Translations under genes and position numbers: made by a program | Shown: positions 10,352-21,530 of the stretch, in pieces | Layout: the number at the start of each line of letters is the position of its first letter | Position numbering within the stretch: the stretch's first letter is position 1 | Assembly: GCA_032718475.1 (NCBI GenBank) | Contig: JAUCBJ010000699.1 | Span: 62,001 to 126,000, forward strand | Length of the DNA: 64,000 nt | From: Nemertoderma westbladi | Taxonomy: Eukaryota; Xenacoelomorpha; Nemertodermatida; Nemertodermatidae | Direction: 5' to 3' | Notes under the pieces: model-generated | The model's database searches: none | What the model saw: the letters and a program-made list of their open reading frames with translations, nothing else | What the model was told of the DNA's origin: nothing

Positions 10352-10970
10352 GTTTTATGATTATTTATCGGTATTCTCCAAATATATCAGCAATATACAT
10401 ATATATAACATCAATTAATAACAGACCATAAACAGAAGTAAAATAACGCGGTGAACAGTCAGTATGTGTTACGTAATGCATTGAGTTCGAGTAATGCACC
10501 GAGTAATGTTACGAGGCAGCCAGGCAGTTCTTCAGTCAGCAATGTTCCATGAGTTTCAGGAAATAGTGCTCCAGTATAATAGATTTACGTTCTTATAATC
10601 AAAGCCATCTAATGTTTAGGCCAAAGTCTGAAACTTCCAAAACAGAAATATAGAAGATTCCAAGCCGGTTCTGAGGATCAGAAAGGTAAACAAAGACCGT
10701 AATGCATTGTGTGGTTTTCCATAGGCCTCTGTCCAACATAAAGTGAAAATCGCTCTGATTGGCTGAATAGGCAGAACAAAGAGGTTCCACGTCTACAGGA
10801 AATCAGCTGACAGATTTCGTCATCTGAGCTCCAATGTTTTAGAGTATTATGCGCATTGCGGCAAAAATGACTTGTTATGTCCGCAAAAGCACCTACACTG
10901 CGCATTGCGGGAAAAATGACTTGTTATGTTCGCAAAAGCTTTTACACTGCTCCCAGAAAATGGGATTTAA
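10352..10970. repeat. Dispersed repeat, copy 2 (uninterrupted)
   Basis: Equivalent to 1-178 joined to 2865-3263, without the LINE. It ends with two tandem subrepeats of about 48 bp (about 10850-10948), each with GCGCATTGCGG, GACTTGTTATGT and CGCAAAAGC. It serves as the empty-site reference that defines the LINE insertion. Similarity was judged by eye at roughly 65-75 percent. Confidence 0.6.
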
Positions 10971-12313
10971 GTCTATAAAATATAAAAATCACAGTTTCTA
11001 AAATATAAAAATACTCTAAACGATTAGTCCTTCTTATGTGATCGGCGTTTACGAAGTTTTTTGAGGCTAGCAAGAGTCCTTTTCTCTTTGGGGCGAGCCA
11101 CTTTACTAGGAGGGCTATAACTCCTGGGTGAGGGGTGCAATACGATTGCATCGGAAGGTTTAGGGTTACGGTCGGTGTATCCGCCGGTCGAGGTTCCCGG
11201 TTGATCGACGATATCAACCTCAGTGGAACGAGGTCGTGATATATGTAGTAGAACACCCTATCACACGTTGAGATAGGGTATTCTACCATATAATAGTAGG
11301 GTATATTGTACAACAAAAGGCTACAGGGTATTTTTCACGAAATTCAGACATTTAACGGGTAGGGATACGGTAAAACGGACAACACCACGAGAAAGAGCAC
11401 CCCCGATTTGCCCAGAATCGATCAAAACCTCAAAATTTGAGATAAGGGTGTTCTAACTTTAGGACGGCAGAATAACTGAGCAGTAATAAAAATTTTTCCT
11501 ATTTCGGTATAGTTATATCAGCGTAGAAACGCTTCAGCGCGCTCAAATGTTAACGAAATTTTGAAATTTTTTTTCTACGGATACCTTTTTTAATTAATCA
11601 AAAACACGTATTTTTTATTTTTCTTAATTCGTTATAGTTCACTAATTACGGGTATTTGAACAGACGCAGCAACGACATTTCGCGGCGTTTCGCGATTCCC
11701 GACGTCGTAACTTTTGACCAGTTTCGAAATTCGAAAATCCGACAGACACGGGGTGTTCGATTTCGAAGAGCTTTCGAACGGTGTACTCGGCGTTCCGTTA
11801 GATCCTCGGGAAGTCTCTTCCAGTGTCAGTCTAGCTGAAGATTTTAATTTCGATTATGACTTCCGACATTTATGTCTTCCGGCACACACACACACACACA
11901 CCCCGACTTTTGAAAAACGGCCATAGTAATTATATCATCAGTTCGCTGATGGCTCGCCAACACTTCGTGACTCGTCCCACAGATAGTATGATAGTAGGCG
12001 CATTAAAAGGCGAAACTGGAATCAAATTTCCCGCGTGAGCCAATCACCTATTAAATATGTACTCCATGAACCCGCAACCCGCTTGTCTTTTCTTCTACCT
12101 TCAACCCCCCCCCCCCCCCCCCCTCCCTGCTCCCTCCACATACACCCTTAGTTACAGCAATTATAAACAATGGTTAATAATCATTATTGGGTATTCTTTG
12201 AGGTAGAGGATTATAAATGCTGCTACTGCAGCTGTGAATTTTTAAATTGAATATTGATTTTAATGGAGTACTGGTATACATTATTGAATAAACCTCAGAT
12301 AATCCACCACGCC
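10971..12313. other. Intergenic with hairpin, CA run and poly-C
   Basis: No recognised gene. The stretch contains a 15-bp hairpin at 11248-11286, a (CA)n run at about 11882-11902 and a C19 homopolymer at 12105-12123. The 60-124-aa ORFs present are unlike any protein I know. The last few hundred bases are the upstream region of the sulfotransferase gene. Confidence 0.45.
11248..11286. repeat. Imperfect hairpin, 15-bp stem
   Basis: The arms GTAGAACACCCTATC (11248-11262) and GATAGGGTATTCTAC (11272-11286) are complementary except for one G-T type position, with a 9-base loop. No coding context. It could be a transposon end or a structured transcript. Confidence 0.7.
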
Positions 12314-12320
12314 TATAAAA
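12314..12320 (+). promoter_or_regulatory. Possible TATA box of the sulfotransferase gene
   Basis: TATAAAA lies 75 bp upstream of the ATG at 12395, a suitable distance for a short 5' leader. In AT-rich DNA this motif arises easily by chance. Confidence 0.3.
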
Positions 12321-12394
12321 ATTACACAACTTACTTTACGTTAACATCCTTTCGTATAAACTAAAATTCGTAAACTAATTTATAAACTAAAAAT

Positions 12395-13621
12395 ATGCAC
12401 AACCTAAGCATCTGTAAAAATAATAAAACTTTATTTACTGTGTTTACTTTCGTGAGTGTGATACTTCTACTGTACCTGGTACAGAGGGGTGGTATAGTTC
12501 GAAATGGACTCCCTGTTTACAGAGAATTAGCGGTGATAAACGTGACGCAGAGATTGATAGAACAAATGGACGACAGAATATCTAACTCTGTTCAACCAAA
12601 TGGAACGAATGCGACTATTTCGCACGGAAAATGCCAGAAGAGAATGAATATTTTTTACCTTAAAACCCACAAAACCGGGTCCCGTACCACAGTTACCATG
12701 TTTATTAATCACGCTATCGCTAACAATCTCACACCCGCGTTGTCTGACAAAGAATCCTTCGTAAAACGGGGAGATAGGCAATGGAGTTACTGGTGGGGCC
12801 AACATTTAAACAAGTTCACACGACATCCTAATGTTTCATTTGTCCACGGGCGGTTTAACATTGATGTTAAAAGGCTGATGCCACGAGATACCATCTATAT
12901 TGTCGGCATCAGAGATCCTTCGAGACTTATCAAATCGTACATCACTTATTATCGTCCTTACTCTTACTTCCGAGACGAAAATCATGTTGTACTCAAAAAT
13001 TCGAATGATATTTATGAATCCTTCATAAATAACCCAAATGGTACGACGTTTAATAGACGTTCTTTTATAAATCCTTTGCTATACGAATTTGGCTACGATA
13101 TAGATTCACCCAATGAGAGTGATTATGATGGTATTATAAAAGAGATTGATGAGGAATTTGATTTGGTGATTTTATTGGAATATTTTGACGAATCGATGAT
13201 TTTGTTGAAAAATTTAATGTGTTGGGAATTTGAAGACGTCGTTTATAGGAGTAAAGGTGTGCAAAACGAAAAACTCTATATTTTTGATGCAGATAAACTC
13301 AGAAATATAAATATTGGGGATTGGAAACTTTACAAACACTTCAATAAAACACTTTGGGATAAAATAGAAATGTTTGGTTTTGAGAGAATGGAGAGAGATT
13401 TAAAAGTATTTAGAGAAATGAAACGGCGAATAAATTCCGACTGTTTAGATAAAAACTCAATTAAAATTAAAACGAATAAAGTAAAGTGTTTTATACTTTC
13501 GTGTGGTGACGAGAATATAACTGTCGGAATGTTAATTGATCTTACAAATAAGCGCAAAGATTCTAGTAAGGCTGTAGTTTTGTACCGCGAGGCAGCTATA
13601 AAAGATACCTTTATATGTTAA
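12395..13621 (+). CDS. Galactose-3-O-sulfotransferase (GAL3ST family)
   Basis: A complete single-exon ORF of 408 residues. The family (galactosylceramide sulfotransferase, Gal-3-O-sulfotransferase) transfers sulfate from PAPS to the 3-hydroxyl of galactose on glycolipids or glycans in the Golgi lumen. Visible features: a short cytosolic tail and a transmembrane anchor at residues 12-30 (type II Golgi topology); the 5'-phosphosulfate loop KTHKTGSRTT at 90-99; the 3'-phosphate-binding segment IRDPSRLIKSYITYY at 172-186; and the family hallmark LLEYFDESMILLKNLMCW at 260-277. Several N-glycosylation sequons occur (for example NGT and NAT near 69-74). Length fits the family. The ATG is the first in frame after an AT-rich leader. 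Substrate (lipid or glycan) cannot be told from sequence. A SINE pair begins 25 bp after the stop codon and supplies an AATAAA at 13851. Confidence 0.93.
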   Translation: MHNLSICKNNKTLFTVFTFVSVILLLYLVQRGGIVRNGLPVYRELAVINVTQRLIEQMDDRISNSVQPNGTNATISHGKCQKRMNIFYLKTHKTGSRTTVTMFINHAIANNLTPALSDKESFVKRGDRQWSYWWGQHLNKFTRHPNVSFVHGRFNIDVKRLMPRDTIYIVGIRDPSRLIKSYITYYRPYSYFRDENHVVLKNSNDIYESFINNPNGTTFNRRSFINPLLYEFGYDIDSPNESDYDGIIKEIDEEFDLVILLEYFDESMILLKNLMCWEFEDVVYRSKGVQNEKLYIFDADKLRNINIGDWKLYKHFNKTLWDKIEMFGFERMERDLKVFREMKRRINSDCLDKNSIKIKTNKVKCFILSCGDENITVGMLIDLTNKRKDSSKAVVLYREAAIKDTFIC

Positions 13622-13645
13622 AACTGAAACAATTTATTATCGTTA

Positions 13646-14247
13646 GTTATGGGTGAATGAATGGTTTCTTATTATTATTACTTTTGTTGGGCACACCTTT
13701 GCAAAGCCGGGAATGACGTCAATGAGGGATCGAGATGGTGACCTCCGGGTTGGAAGTCTGACACTCTAACCATTCAGCTAGCGGCTCAGGTAAACGGTAG
13801 ACCTGATAATACTGGTACCTTGTATGTCCGCAATTTACCTCATAATGTATAATAAATATACCGGTCGCATTTCTCTATGGGTATGACAGTCCTGTCTCAA
13901 TTAGTTGTTAGCGTGTTTAATTAATTAATCATTGTGGCCGTGATGGTTCATGGTTAATATACAATACCCTTACATTGTAGCGAGTACTGTAGAGTGTAGG
14001 CTAGGGTTGAGCACAGTAGCGGCATCAGATGATGGTATTGACAGATGGGAGGCCATGATGAGGTAAATTGCGGACATACAAGGTATCAGATGGTATTTCC
14101 AGGTCTACCTTGATCCTGATCCACTAGCTGAATGGTTAAAGCATCAGTTTTCCAACTCAGAGGTCACCAGTTCGAACCCTCCCACCTGGACGTCTTTGCC
14201 AACTTTGCAAAGTTGTGCCCAACCAAAGTTATAATGAAATAATAATT
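13646..14247. mobile_element. Inverted pair of tRNA-derived SINEs (copy A)
   Basis: Left arm (about 13646-13840) is a minus-strand SINE and right arm (about 14058-14247) a plus-strand SINE of the same family. The tRNA-like head in the right arm has an A-box-like CTAGCTGAATGGTTAAAGC and a B-box-like AGTTCGAACCC, which would form an internal Pol III promoter. The body reads CTTTGCAAAG..GTGCCCAAC, followed by a TTATAAT-type tail. The arms face outward and enclose about 215 bp. The outer ends are inverted copies of each other. A second such pair is at 40927-41224. Confidence 0.8.
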
Positions 14248-14478
14248 AGAATTCATGAGGTTGGAATAGGTGGTATGTTTACATTACGTTATGTAATATA
14301 GATTCAGATTCTTTTTACATCATCAACTGCAAAGACGCTGCTCACGGGGGATACGCGACCAACGTCCAAGCTCGATTTGAAGTCTATGGGAGCGGAGTCT
14401 ATAACGAGTAACGCAGTTACTCTCAAACAATCTGGAATATAACCGGCACTAGAAGAGTAAATATTACATATGACAAGG

Positions 14479-15969
14479 TCAGGATTGACTTATAAGTATG
14501 TAGCAAATTTCGATTTTGTTATTACGAATCTCGATTTTAATATTATTGCAACTAGTTTTAATACTGCACTCAGATTTAAGAATGGAATCTAGGTATTTAA
14601 TACACGGTGTTTTACTAGTCCTACACATATTTAAAACGAAGAATAAGGGGTCATCCTTGTTCCAAATACGAGTCTGCCGTTTAAATGATCTAATAATAGC
14701 ATCATTAATTAACGAATTTACATCAGGCAGACCTAATTCGGCAAAACATAAAAGATTAGGTGTCGTGATTCTGACATTGAGCAAAATCTTAACCAATCTA
14801 ATATACAAGTCATTTATTGGTTTTCTACTGCACGGAGAGAGCCATGTGTTACAAGAATACAGTATTGAATGTACCGACATACTGACTAACAGGGGGTTGT
14901 TATGTATATATTAACTTTAAAGTAAACACTAGTAAACATTAATTATTTTTGTCCTAGTCCTACCTCTTTCACAGCGACAAAAATGTCATATATTTTCTTA
15001 TAGAATATAGGCTTAGTTTTTGTGCAGTTTATTACCGGTATCATTTAGTTTATGGCGGGTAGGTTTTAGGGTTGGGTTTGCGATACATACCTGTATGTGG
15101 AGCATGGTATATTATATATTTTGTTTGTGTTTGTTGTTTGTGTCCTTTGAAGGCCCTAGGGGCTGAGAAGTATTTTGGGCTTAATGTCCTGATTCTATAT
15201 TTTTTTTGTAGTTTAAGGGGTGTAAGACTCTAGTGTTTACTTTAAAGTTAATATAAGAATACAGTATAATATATACAGTAATATTGCACTATGGAACACT
15301 ATTAACTTTAAGAAAAATGGCATGTTACAATTAGTGGCGCAGAAGATGTCGAATTTACGCACGTAACATCGCATATAACATACTTTTGCATGCATCTTAA
15401 TAGCTGTAGCAATTTTACCGTCCTCAGTAATAATCGCACCGAGATATACGTATAATTTTGCATTCTTAACTACTGTATCTTCGGGGCAATTTATCTCTTT
15501 CACTACCATTTATAACCATAAATTTTGTTTTACTAACATGAATAACCATGTTATGAGAAGTACAAAATTGTAACAAGATTTCTAATTTATTTTGACATTG
15601 TTCACGTGATGATGCGAAAATCGCAGTATCGTCCATAAACATAATGGCGTGAAGTGAGCTAAGGTAATCATTACTATAACATAGTTCGTTAAAAATTGTT
15701 ATCAATGCATCAATATATAACGTAAAGATAAATAAACTAGAGGGCGCACCTTGCCTTACTCCGGCCTCCATACGAATGTCGATGCAATTTAATTTCAAAA
15801 ATGTTTGACTATAAACAGCTTTAATTGCGTTAATCATATTTTTACCGCACCCAAGTGCTAATAGTTTGGTAATCAATTTAAATCTTGACACTCGGTCGAA
15901 GGCCTTAGAAAAATCGACGAAAATTATATACAATTTATGTTTATTAGTAATTGCATAGTCGATTAACAT
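14479..15969 (-). pseudogene. Decayed LINE reverse transcriptase interrupted by a MITE
   Basis: From high to low coordinates the minus strand encodes YIIFVDFSKAFDRVSRFKL (motif A), AGVRQGAPSSLFIFTLYID (motif B), IMFMDDTAIFA (motif C, FMDD in place of YADD) and HVSKTKFMVINGS (15969-15466). Another frame (15509-15237) gives YVYLGAIITEDGKI, and after the MITE at 14911-15251 the C-terminal domain continues (CNTWLSPCSRKPINDLYIR, then PNLLCFAELGLPDVNSL, 14880-14479). Frame changes and the insertion make it dead. The endonuclease is absent. The lineage differs from the other LINEs here. Confidence 0.8.
14911..15251. mobile_element. 341-bp MITE with 22-bp perfect terminal inverted repeats
   Basis: The first 22 bases (14911-14932, beginning TTAACTTTAAAGTAAACA) are the exact reverse complement of the last 22 (15230-15251). 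No transposase is inside. The flanks are TATA on both sides, and TTAA is the outermost tetranucleotide of each end, so either a TA/TATA or a piggyBac-like TTAA target duplication fits. A further 13-bp direct repeat (AAGAATACAGTAT at 14853-14865 and 15255-15267) lies outside. The element splits the LINE relic. Confidence 0.85.
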
Positions 15970-15984
15970 GCGTAATACACCTAC

Positions 15985-16322
15985 ATATTGCTCCTACATA
16001 GGAGTCCATGCTGGGCTCTAATTGCGGATGATACCAAATTTCTGGATTGTACTTCTATTATATGAAAGTGTCTCATTAGTTCCCAAAGCTGGTCACTTAA
16101 AGGGAGCCGCCTCCGCTTTGCAGGACATTTCTTTCACCGTGAGGACCAGCCAATGCATAATCTTGTGATTTAGGGGCCTCATGAACTAGAATAAGCATGG
16201 TGGAGAAACCTTGACTTTCTTGAGACCCCTCTTAAAAGACACTGGCCTTGAAGATGTTGATAATCTGGCGAAACTCATGCGGGATAGGGAGCTGTGGAGT
16301 TGCAATTTTGTCCACATTGATT
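15985..16322 (+). pseudogene. RTE-like LINE relic, C-terminal fragment
   Basis: Matches 8100-8500 of the RTE copy by eye: GGAGTCCATGCTGGGCTCTA, CGCCTCCGCTTTGCAGGACA, GTGAGGACCAGCCA.TGCA, AAGACACTGGCCTTGAAGAT and GATAGGGAGCTGTGG. It carries internal deletions and stops, and starts within about 20 bp of the end of the minus-strand LINE relic. Confidence 0.85.
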
Positions 16323-16913
16323 ATAAATTAATTACTTTGAGATTTGGAACTAAGAAATTTGGGATATGGAACTAATTAATTTGGAATTTGAACTACCGGT
16401 AACTAATTTGGGATAGAACTACCGGTAATTAAGTTGGGATTTCATTTTGGAATTATGAATATGGAATTAAATAACTGTGGATTTGGAACTTGGGGTGTCG
16501 AATTAATTAAGGATATTATTATTTTTTGCCTCAAATAATATCGATTACATCACTTTACTGAACACGTTCGTGGGGCGTCGCGCAGCGTCTTGTTTCGAAC
16601 TTGCGCAAGTCCGAATTGATCTGGAATCAAAAGTTCGAGAGGTATTTGCCCGAAACTTTCAAAAATATTTCATTACAGACGGACAGCCAGACAGACGGAC
16701 ATGAAATTTTGCCAAATTTACTAATTATAATTGTGATCTAAGGTTTGCCCTGACTGCGTGGCTCGCCCCACAGTATCAAACCACACAGGTCGTATTATAT
16801 TATTAATATAATTATTAATTAATATTAAATAAAAAATTATTAATATATTATATAAAAATATTATATAAAAATAATTAATATTATCAATTAGTCGACAAAC
16901 CCTAAAATCAACG
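16323..16913. other. Intergenic spacer before satellite 1
   Basis: Low-complexity runs of TTTGGGAT/GGAACTA type (16340-16500), an ACAGACGGACAGCCAGACAG run (about 16675-16695) and a very AT-rich stretch (16790-16890). No gene. The sentence-like GTGGCTCGCCCC near 16758 resembles fragments elsewhere in the window. Confidence 0.5.
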
Positions 16914-18332
16914 AGGTTGTGTGCGTCTTCCATTAACGGTGCCCATAGCCTACACCAGGTTGTGTGCGTCTTCCATTAACGGTGCCCAAAGCCTACACCA
17001 GGTTGTGTGCGTCTTCCATTAACGGTGCCCATAGCCTACACCAGGTTGTGTGCGTCTCCCATTAACGGTGCCCATAGCCTACACCAGGTTGTGTGCGTCT
17101 TCCATTAACTGTGCCCGTAGCCTACACCAGGTTGTGTGCGTCTTCCATTAACGGTGCCCGTAGCCTACACCAGGTTGTGTGCGTCTTCCATTAACGGTGC
17201 CCGTAGCCTACACCAGGTTGTGTGCGTCTTCCATTAACGGTGCCCGTAGCCTACACCAGGTTGTGTGCGTCTTCCATTAACGGTGCCCATAGCCTACACC
17301 AGGTTGTGTGCGTCTTCCATTAACGGTGCCCGTAGCCTACACCAGGTTGTGTGCGTCTTCCATTAACGGTGCCCGTAGCCTACACCAGGTTGTGTGCGTC
17401 TTCCATTAACGGTGCCCATAGCCTACACCAGGTTGTGTGCGTCTTCCATTAACGGTGCCCGTAGCCTACACCAGGTTGTGTGCGTCTTCCATTAACGGTG
17501 CCCGTAGCCTACACCAGGTTGTGTGCGTCTTCCATTAACGGTGCCCGTAGCCTACACCAGGTTGTGTGCGTCTTCCATTAACGGTGCCCGTAGCCTACAC
17601 CAGGTTGTGTGCGTCTTCCATTAACGGTGCCCGTAGCCTACACCAGGTTGTGTGCGTCTTCCATTAACGGTGCCCGTAGCCTACACCAGGTTGTGTGCGT
17701 CTTCCATTAACGGTGCCCGTAGCCTACACCAGGTTGTGTGCGTCTTCCATTAACGGTGCCCGTAGCCTACACCAGGTTGTGTGCGTCTTCCATTAACGGT
17801 GCCCGTAGCCTACACCAGGTTGTGTGCGTCTTCCATTAACGGTGCCCGTAGCCTACACCAGGTTGTGTGCGTCTTCCATTAACGGTGCCCGTAGCCTACA
17901 CCAGGTTGTGTGCGTCTTCCATTAACGGTGCCCGTAGCCTACACCAGGTTGTGTGCGTCTTCCATTAACGGTGCCCGTAGCCTACACCAGGTTGTGTGCG
18001 TCTTCCATTAACGGTGCCCGTAGCCTACACCAGGTTGTGTGCGTCTTCCATTAACGGTGCCCGTAGCCTACACCAGGTTGTGTGCGTCTTCCATTAACGG
18101 TGCCCGTAGCCTACACCAGGTTGTGTGCGTCTTCCATTAACGGTGCCCGTAGCCTACACCAGGTTGTGTGCGTCTTCCATTAACGGTGCCCGTAGCCTAC
18201 ACCAGGTTGTGTGCGTCTTCCATTAACGGTGCCCGTAGCCTACACCAGGTTGTGTGCGTCTTCCATTAACGGTGCCCGTAGCCTACACCAGGTTGTGTGC
18301 GTCTTCCATTAACGGTGCCCGTAGCCTACACC
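16914..18332 (+). repeat. Satellite 1: 43-bp unit x 33
   Basis: Exactly 33 units of 43 bp (1,419 bp), each starting AGGTTGTGTGCGTCTTCCAT and ending GTAGCCTACACC. Units 1-4, 9 and 12 carry A instead of G in CCCRTAGCC or other single changes. Units 13-33 look identical. The array starts and ends cleanly. No ORF is maintained across units. Confidence 0.98.
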
Positions 18333-19255
18333 AGATTCCGTGTAGCACAGCAAGAAGGCTGTAGGTCAGTTTTCATGAATCTTCTTTAAATATACCTACA
18401 ATCTGTTCTGATTTAGTATAAAAGTACAGGACGAGGGTCAGTTATCACATACAGATTAAAATTGAGCAAGTCTATCCCAAAATCGGTATTTAAGAAACTT
18501 AAATAAATAAATAAGGAATTTAACCAAACTGCCAATAAGAATAAATCAAAGAAGAGAGGAACCCCCCTTGCTTCAACCGCACTCTTAATCTGCACCACCC
18601 CAACCCAAAGGAGCACAGAGGATTAATGAAAGGCAGAGGTATTAAGGGGTGTACCCCCCCCCCCTTAACAGGAAATTAGTGGTTAAAAGTAATATATTTT
18701 TAGAGGCAATCATTTTGCGAGATAAATAATATACCGATAATAACCGATAATAAGCAAGCTGGTTTATTAGTCACTTTACACTAGTAGTGCCTGCCTTGCC
18801 TATGTCCTATAGATGTAATTACCGTTGCCAAGTGGTGATGAGATAGATGATTGGACTGGTTCCAACTAATAGGCCATAGCTAGTATGCCAAGGAATGAGG
18901 GAGGTATAGAGTGACGAGGGCATTTTGAAGACTTAATTACGTTTAGATCAATTAAAACACATTTTCTTAAAGCAAATCACTTCAACTAATTAAAAACTAT
19001 AATGGAATAGGGTATGGGGATTACAGCTGTATAATTTTTAAGCCTAATTATTTATATCTTATACTATAAAATAATTAATTTTCATTAAAAGAAAGGCTTG
19101 AAAATGCCGTTTTTACCCTAACCAACATAATTAATTTTAATTTAATTAATTAACTGCTATTATCTTAGCTTCTCGAAGGCCACACGCAAATTCAACTTTG
19201 GATAGATTTAATCGATATTTGGCTGAGTTATTAACGTTTAAAACTGAACACGACA
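18333..19255. other. Intergenic between satellites 1 and 2
   Basis: AT-rich, no recognised gene. C11 homopolymer at 18654-18664. The 67-aa minus-strand ORF at 18413 has no recognisable features. Confidence 0.5.
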
Positions 19256-21497
19256 GAACAACAGACACACCGATTGAGTTAGTGGTACCTGTATGCTAAA
19301 CTCGCTTACTTCCGTCGCTCGCTCCCACAGACACACCGATTGAGTTAGTGGTACCTGTATGCTAAGCTCGCTTACTTCCGTCGCTCGCCCCACAACAGAC
19401 ACACCGATTGAGTTAGTGGTACCTGTATGCTAAGCTCGCTTACTTCCGTCGCTCGCTCCACACTGACACACCGATTGAGTTAGTGGTACCTGTATGCTAA
19501 ACTCGCTTACTTCCGTCGCTCGCTCCACAACAGACACACCGATTGAGTTAGTGGTACCTGTATGCTAAACTCGCTTACTTCCGTCGCTCGCTCCACAACA
19601 GACACACCGATTGAGTTAGTGGTACCTGTATGCTAAACTCGCTTACTTCCATCGCTCGCCCCACAACAGACACACCGATTGAGTTAGTGGTACCTGTATG
19701 CTAAACTCGCTTACTTCCGTCGCTCGCTCCACAACAGACACACCGATTGAGTTAGTGGTACCTGTATGCTAAACTCGCTTACTTCCATCGCTCGCCCCAC
19801 AACAGACACACCGATTGAGTTAGTGGTACCTGTATGCTAAACTCGCTTACTTCCGTCGCTCGCTCCACAACAGACACACCGATTGAGTTAGTGGTACCTG
19901 TATGCTAAGCTCGCTTACTTTCGTCGCTCGCCCAACAACAGACACACCAATTGAGTTAGTGGTACCTGTATGCTAAACTCGCTTACTTCCGTCGCTCGCT
20001 CCACAACAGACACACCGATTGAGTTAGTGGTACCTGTATGCTAAACTCGCTTACTTCCGTCGCTCGCTCCACAACAGACACACCGATTGAGTTAGTGGTA
20101 CCTGTATGCTAAACTCGCTTACTTCCGTCGCTCGCTCCACAACAGACACACCGATTGAGTTAGTGGTACCTGTATGCTAAACTCGCTTACTTCCATCGCT
20201 CGCCCCACAACAGACACACCGATTGAGTTAGTGGTACCTGTATGCTAAACTCGCTTACTTCCGTCGCTCGCTCCACAACAGACACACCGATTGAGTTAGT
20301 GGTACCTGTATGCTAAGCTCGCTTACTTCCGTCGCTCGCCCCACAACAGACACACCGATTGAGTTAGTGGTACCTGTATGCTAAACTCGCTTACTTCCGT
20401 CGCTCGCTCCACAACAGACACACCGATTGAGTTAGTGGTACCTGTATGCTAAACTCGCTTACTTCCATCGCTCGCCCCACAACAGACACACCGATTGAGT
20501 TAGTGGTACCTGTATGCTAAACTCGCTTACTTCCGTCGCTCGCTCCACAACAGACACACCGATTGAGTTAGTGGTACCTGTATGCTAAGCTCGCTTACTT
20601 TCGTCGCTCGCCCAACAACAGACACACCAATTGAGTTAGTGGTACCTGTATGCTAAACTCGCTTACTTCCGTCGCTCGCTCCACAACAGACACACCGATT
20701 GAGTTAGTGGTACCTGTATGCTAAACTCGCTTACTTCCGTCGCTCGCTCCGCAACAGACACACCGATTGAGTTAGTGGTACCTGTATGCTAAACTCGCTT
20801 ACTTCCGTCGCTCGCTCCACTGACACACCGATTGAGTTAGTGGTATCTGTATGCTAAGCTCGCTTACTTTCGTCGCTCGCCCAACAACAGACACACCAAT
20901 TGAGTTAGTGGTACCTGTATGCTAAACTCGCTTACTTTCGTCGCTCGCTCCACAACAGACACACCGATTGAGTTAGTGGTACCTGTATGCTAAGCTCGCT
21001 TACTTCCGTCGCTCGCCCACAACAGACACACCGATTGAGTTAGTGGTACCTGTATGCTAAACTCGCTTACTTTCGTCGCTCGCTCCACAACAGACACACC
21101 GATTGAGTTAGTGGTACCTGTATGCTAAGCTCGCTTACTTTCGTCGCTCGCCCAACAACAGACACACCGATTGAGTTAGTGGTACCTGTATGCTAAACTC
21201 GCTTACTTTCGTCCCTCGCCCAACAACAGACACACCGATTGAGTTAGTGGTACCTGTATGCTAAACTCGCTTACTTTCGTCGCTCGCTCCACAACAGACA
21301 CACCGATTGAGTTAGTGGTACCTGTATGCTAAACTCGCTTACTTCCGTCGCTCGCCCCACAACAGACACACCGATTGAGTTAGTGGTACCTGTATGCTAA
21401 ACTCGCTTACTTTCGTCGCTCGCCCCACAACAGACACACCGATTGAGTTAGTGGTACCTGTATGCTAAGCTCGCTTACTTCCGTCGCTCGCCCCGCA
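19256..21497 (+). repeat. Satellite 2: about 68-bp unit x 33
   Basis: About 33 tandem units, mostly 68 bp (a few 66-67), each containing GACACACCGATTGAGTTAGT, GGTACCTGTATGCTAA and CTCGCTTACTTCCGTCGCTC. Diagnostic variants (AAACTC/AAGCTC, CCGTC/CCATC/TCGTC, GCTCC/GCCCC/GCCCAAC, CACCAATTG) show that units 8-12 recur as units 18-22, a 680-bp offset (for example TCGTCGCTCGCCCAACAAC at 19921 and 20601). Confidence 0.97.
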
Positions 21498-21530
21498 ATG
21501 AATCGTATCTGTAGCGGTAGATTTATTTAA

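Noticed and set aside
13330-13557. 75-aa minus-strand ORF
   Set aside because: Antisense shadow of the sulfotransferase gene.
16914-18332. CRISPR-like array
   Set aside because: Units are contiguous 43-bp repeats without spacers, in animal DNA.
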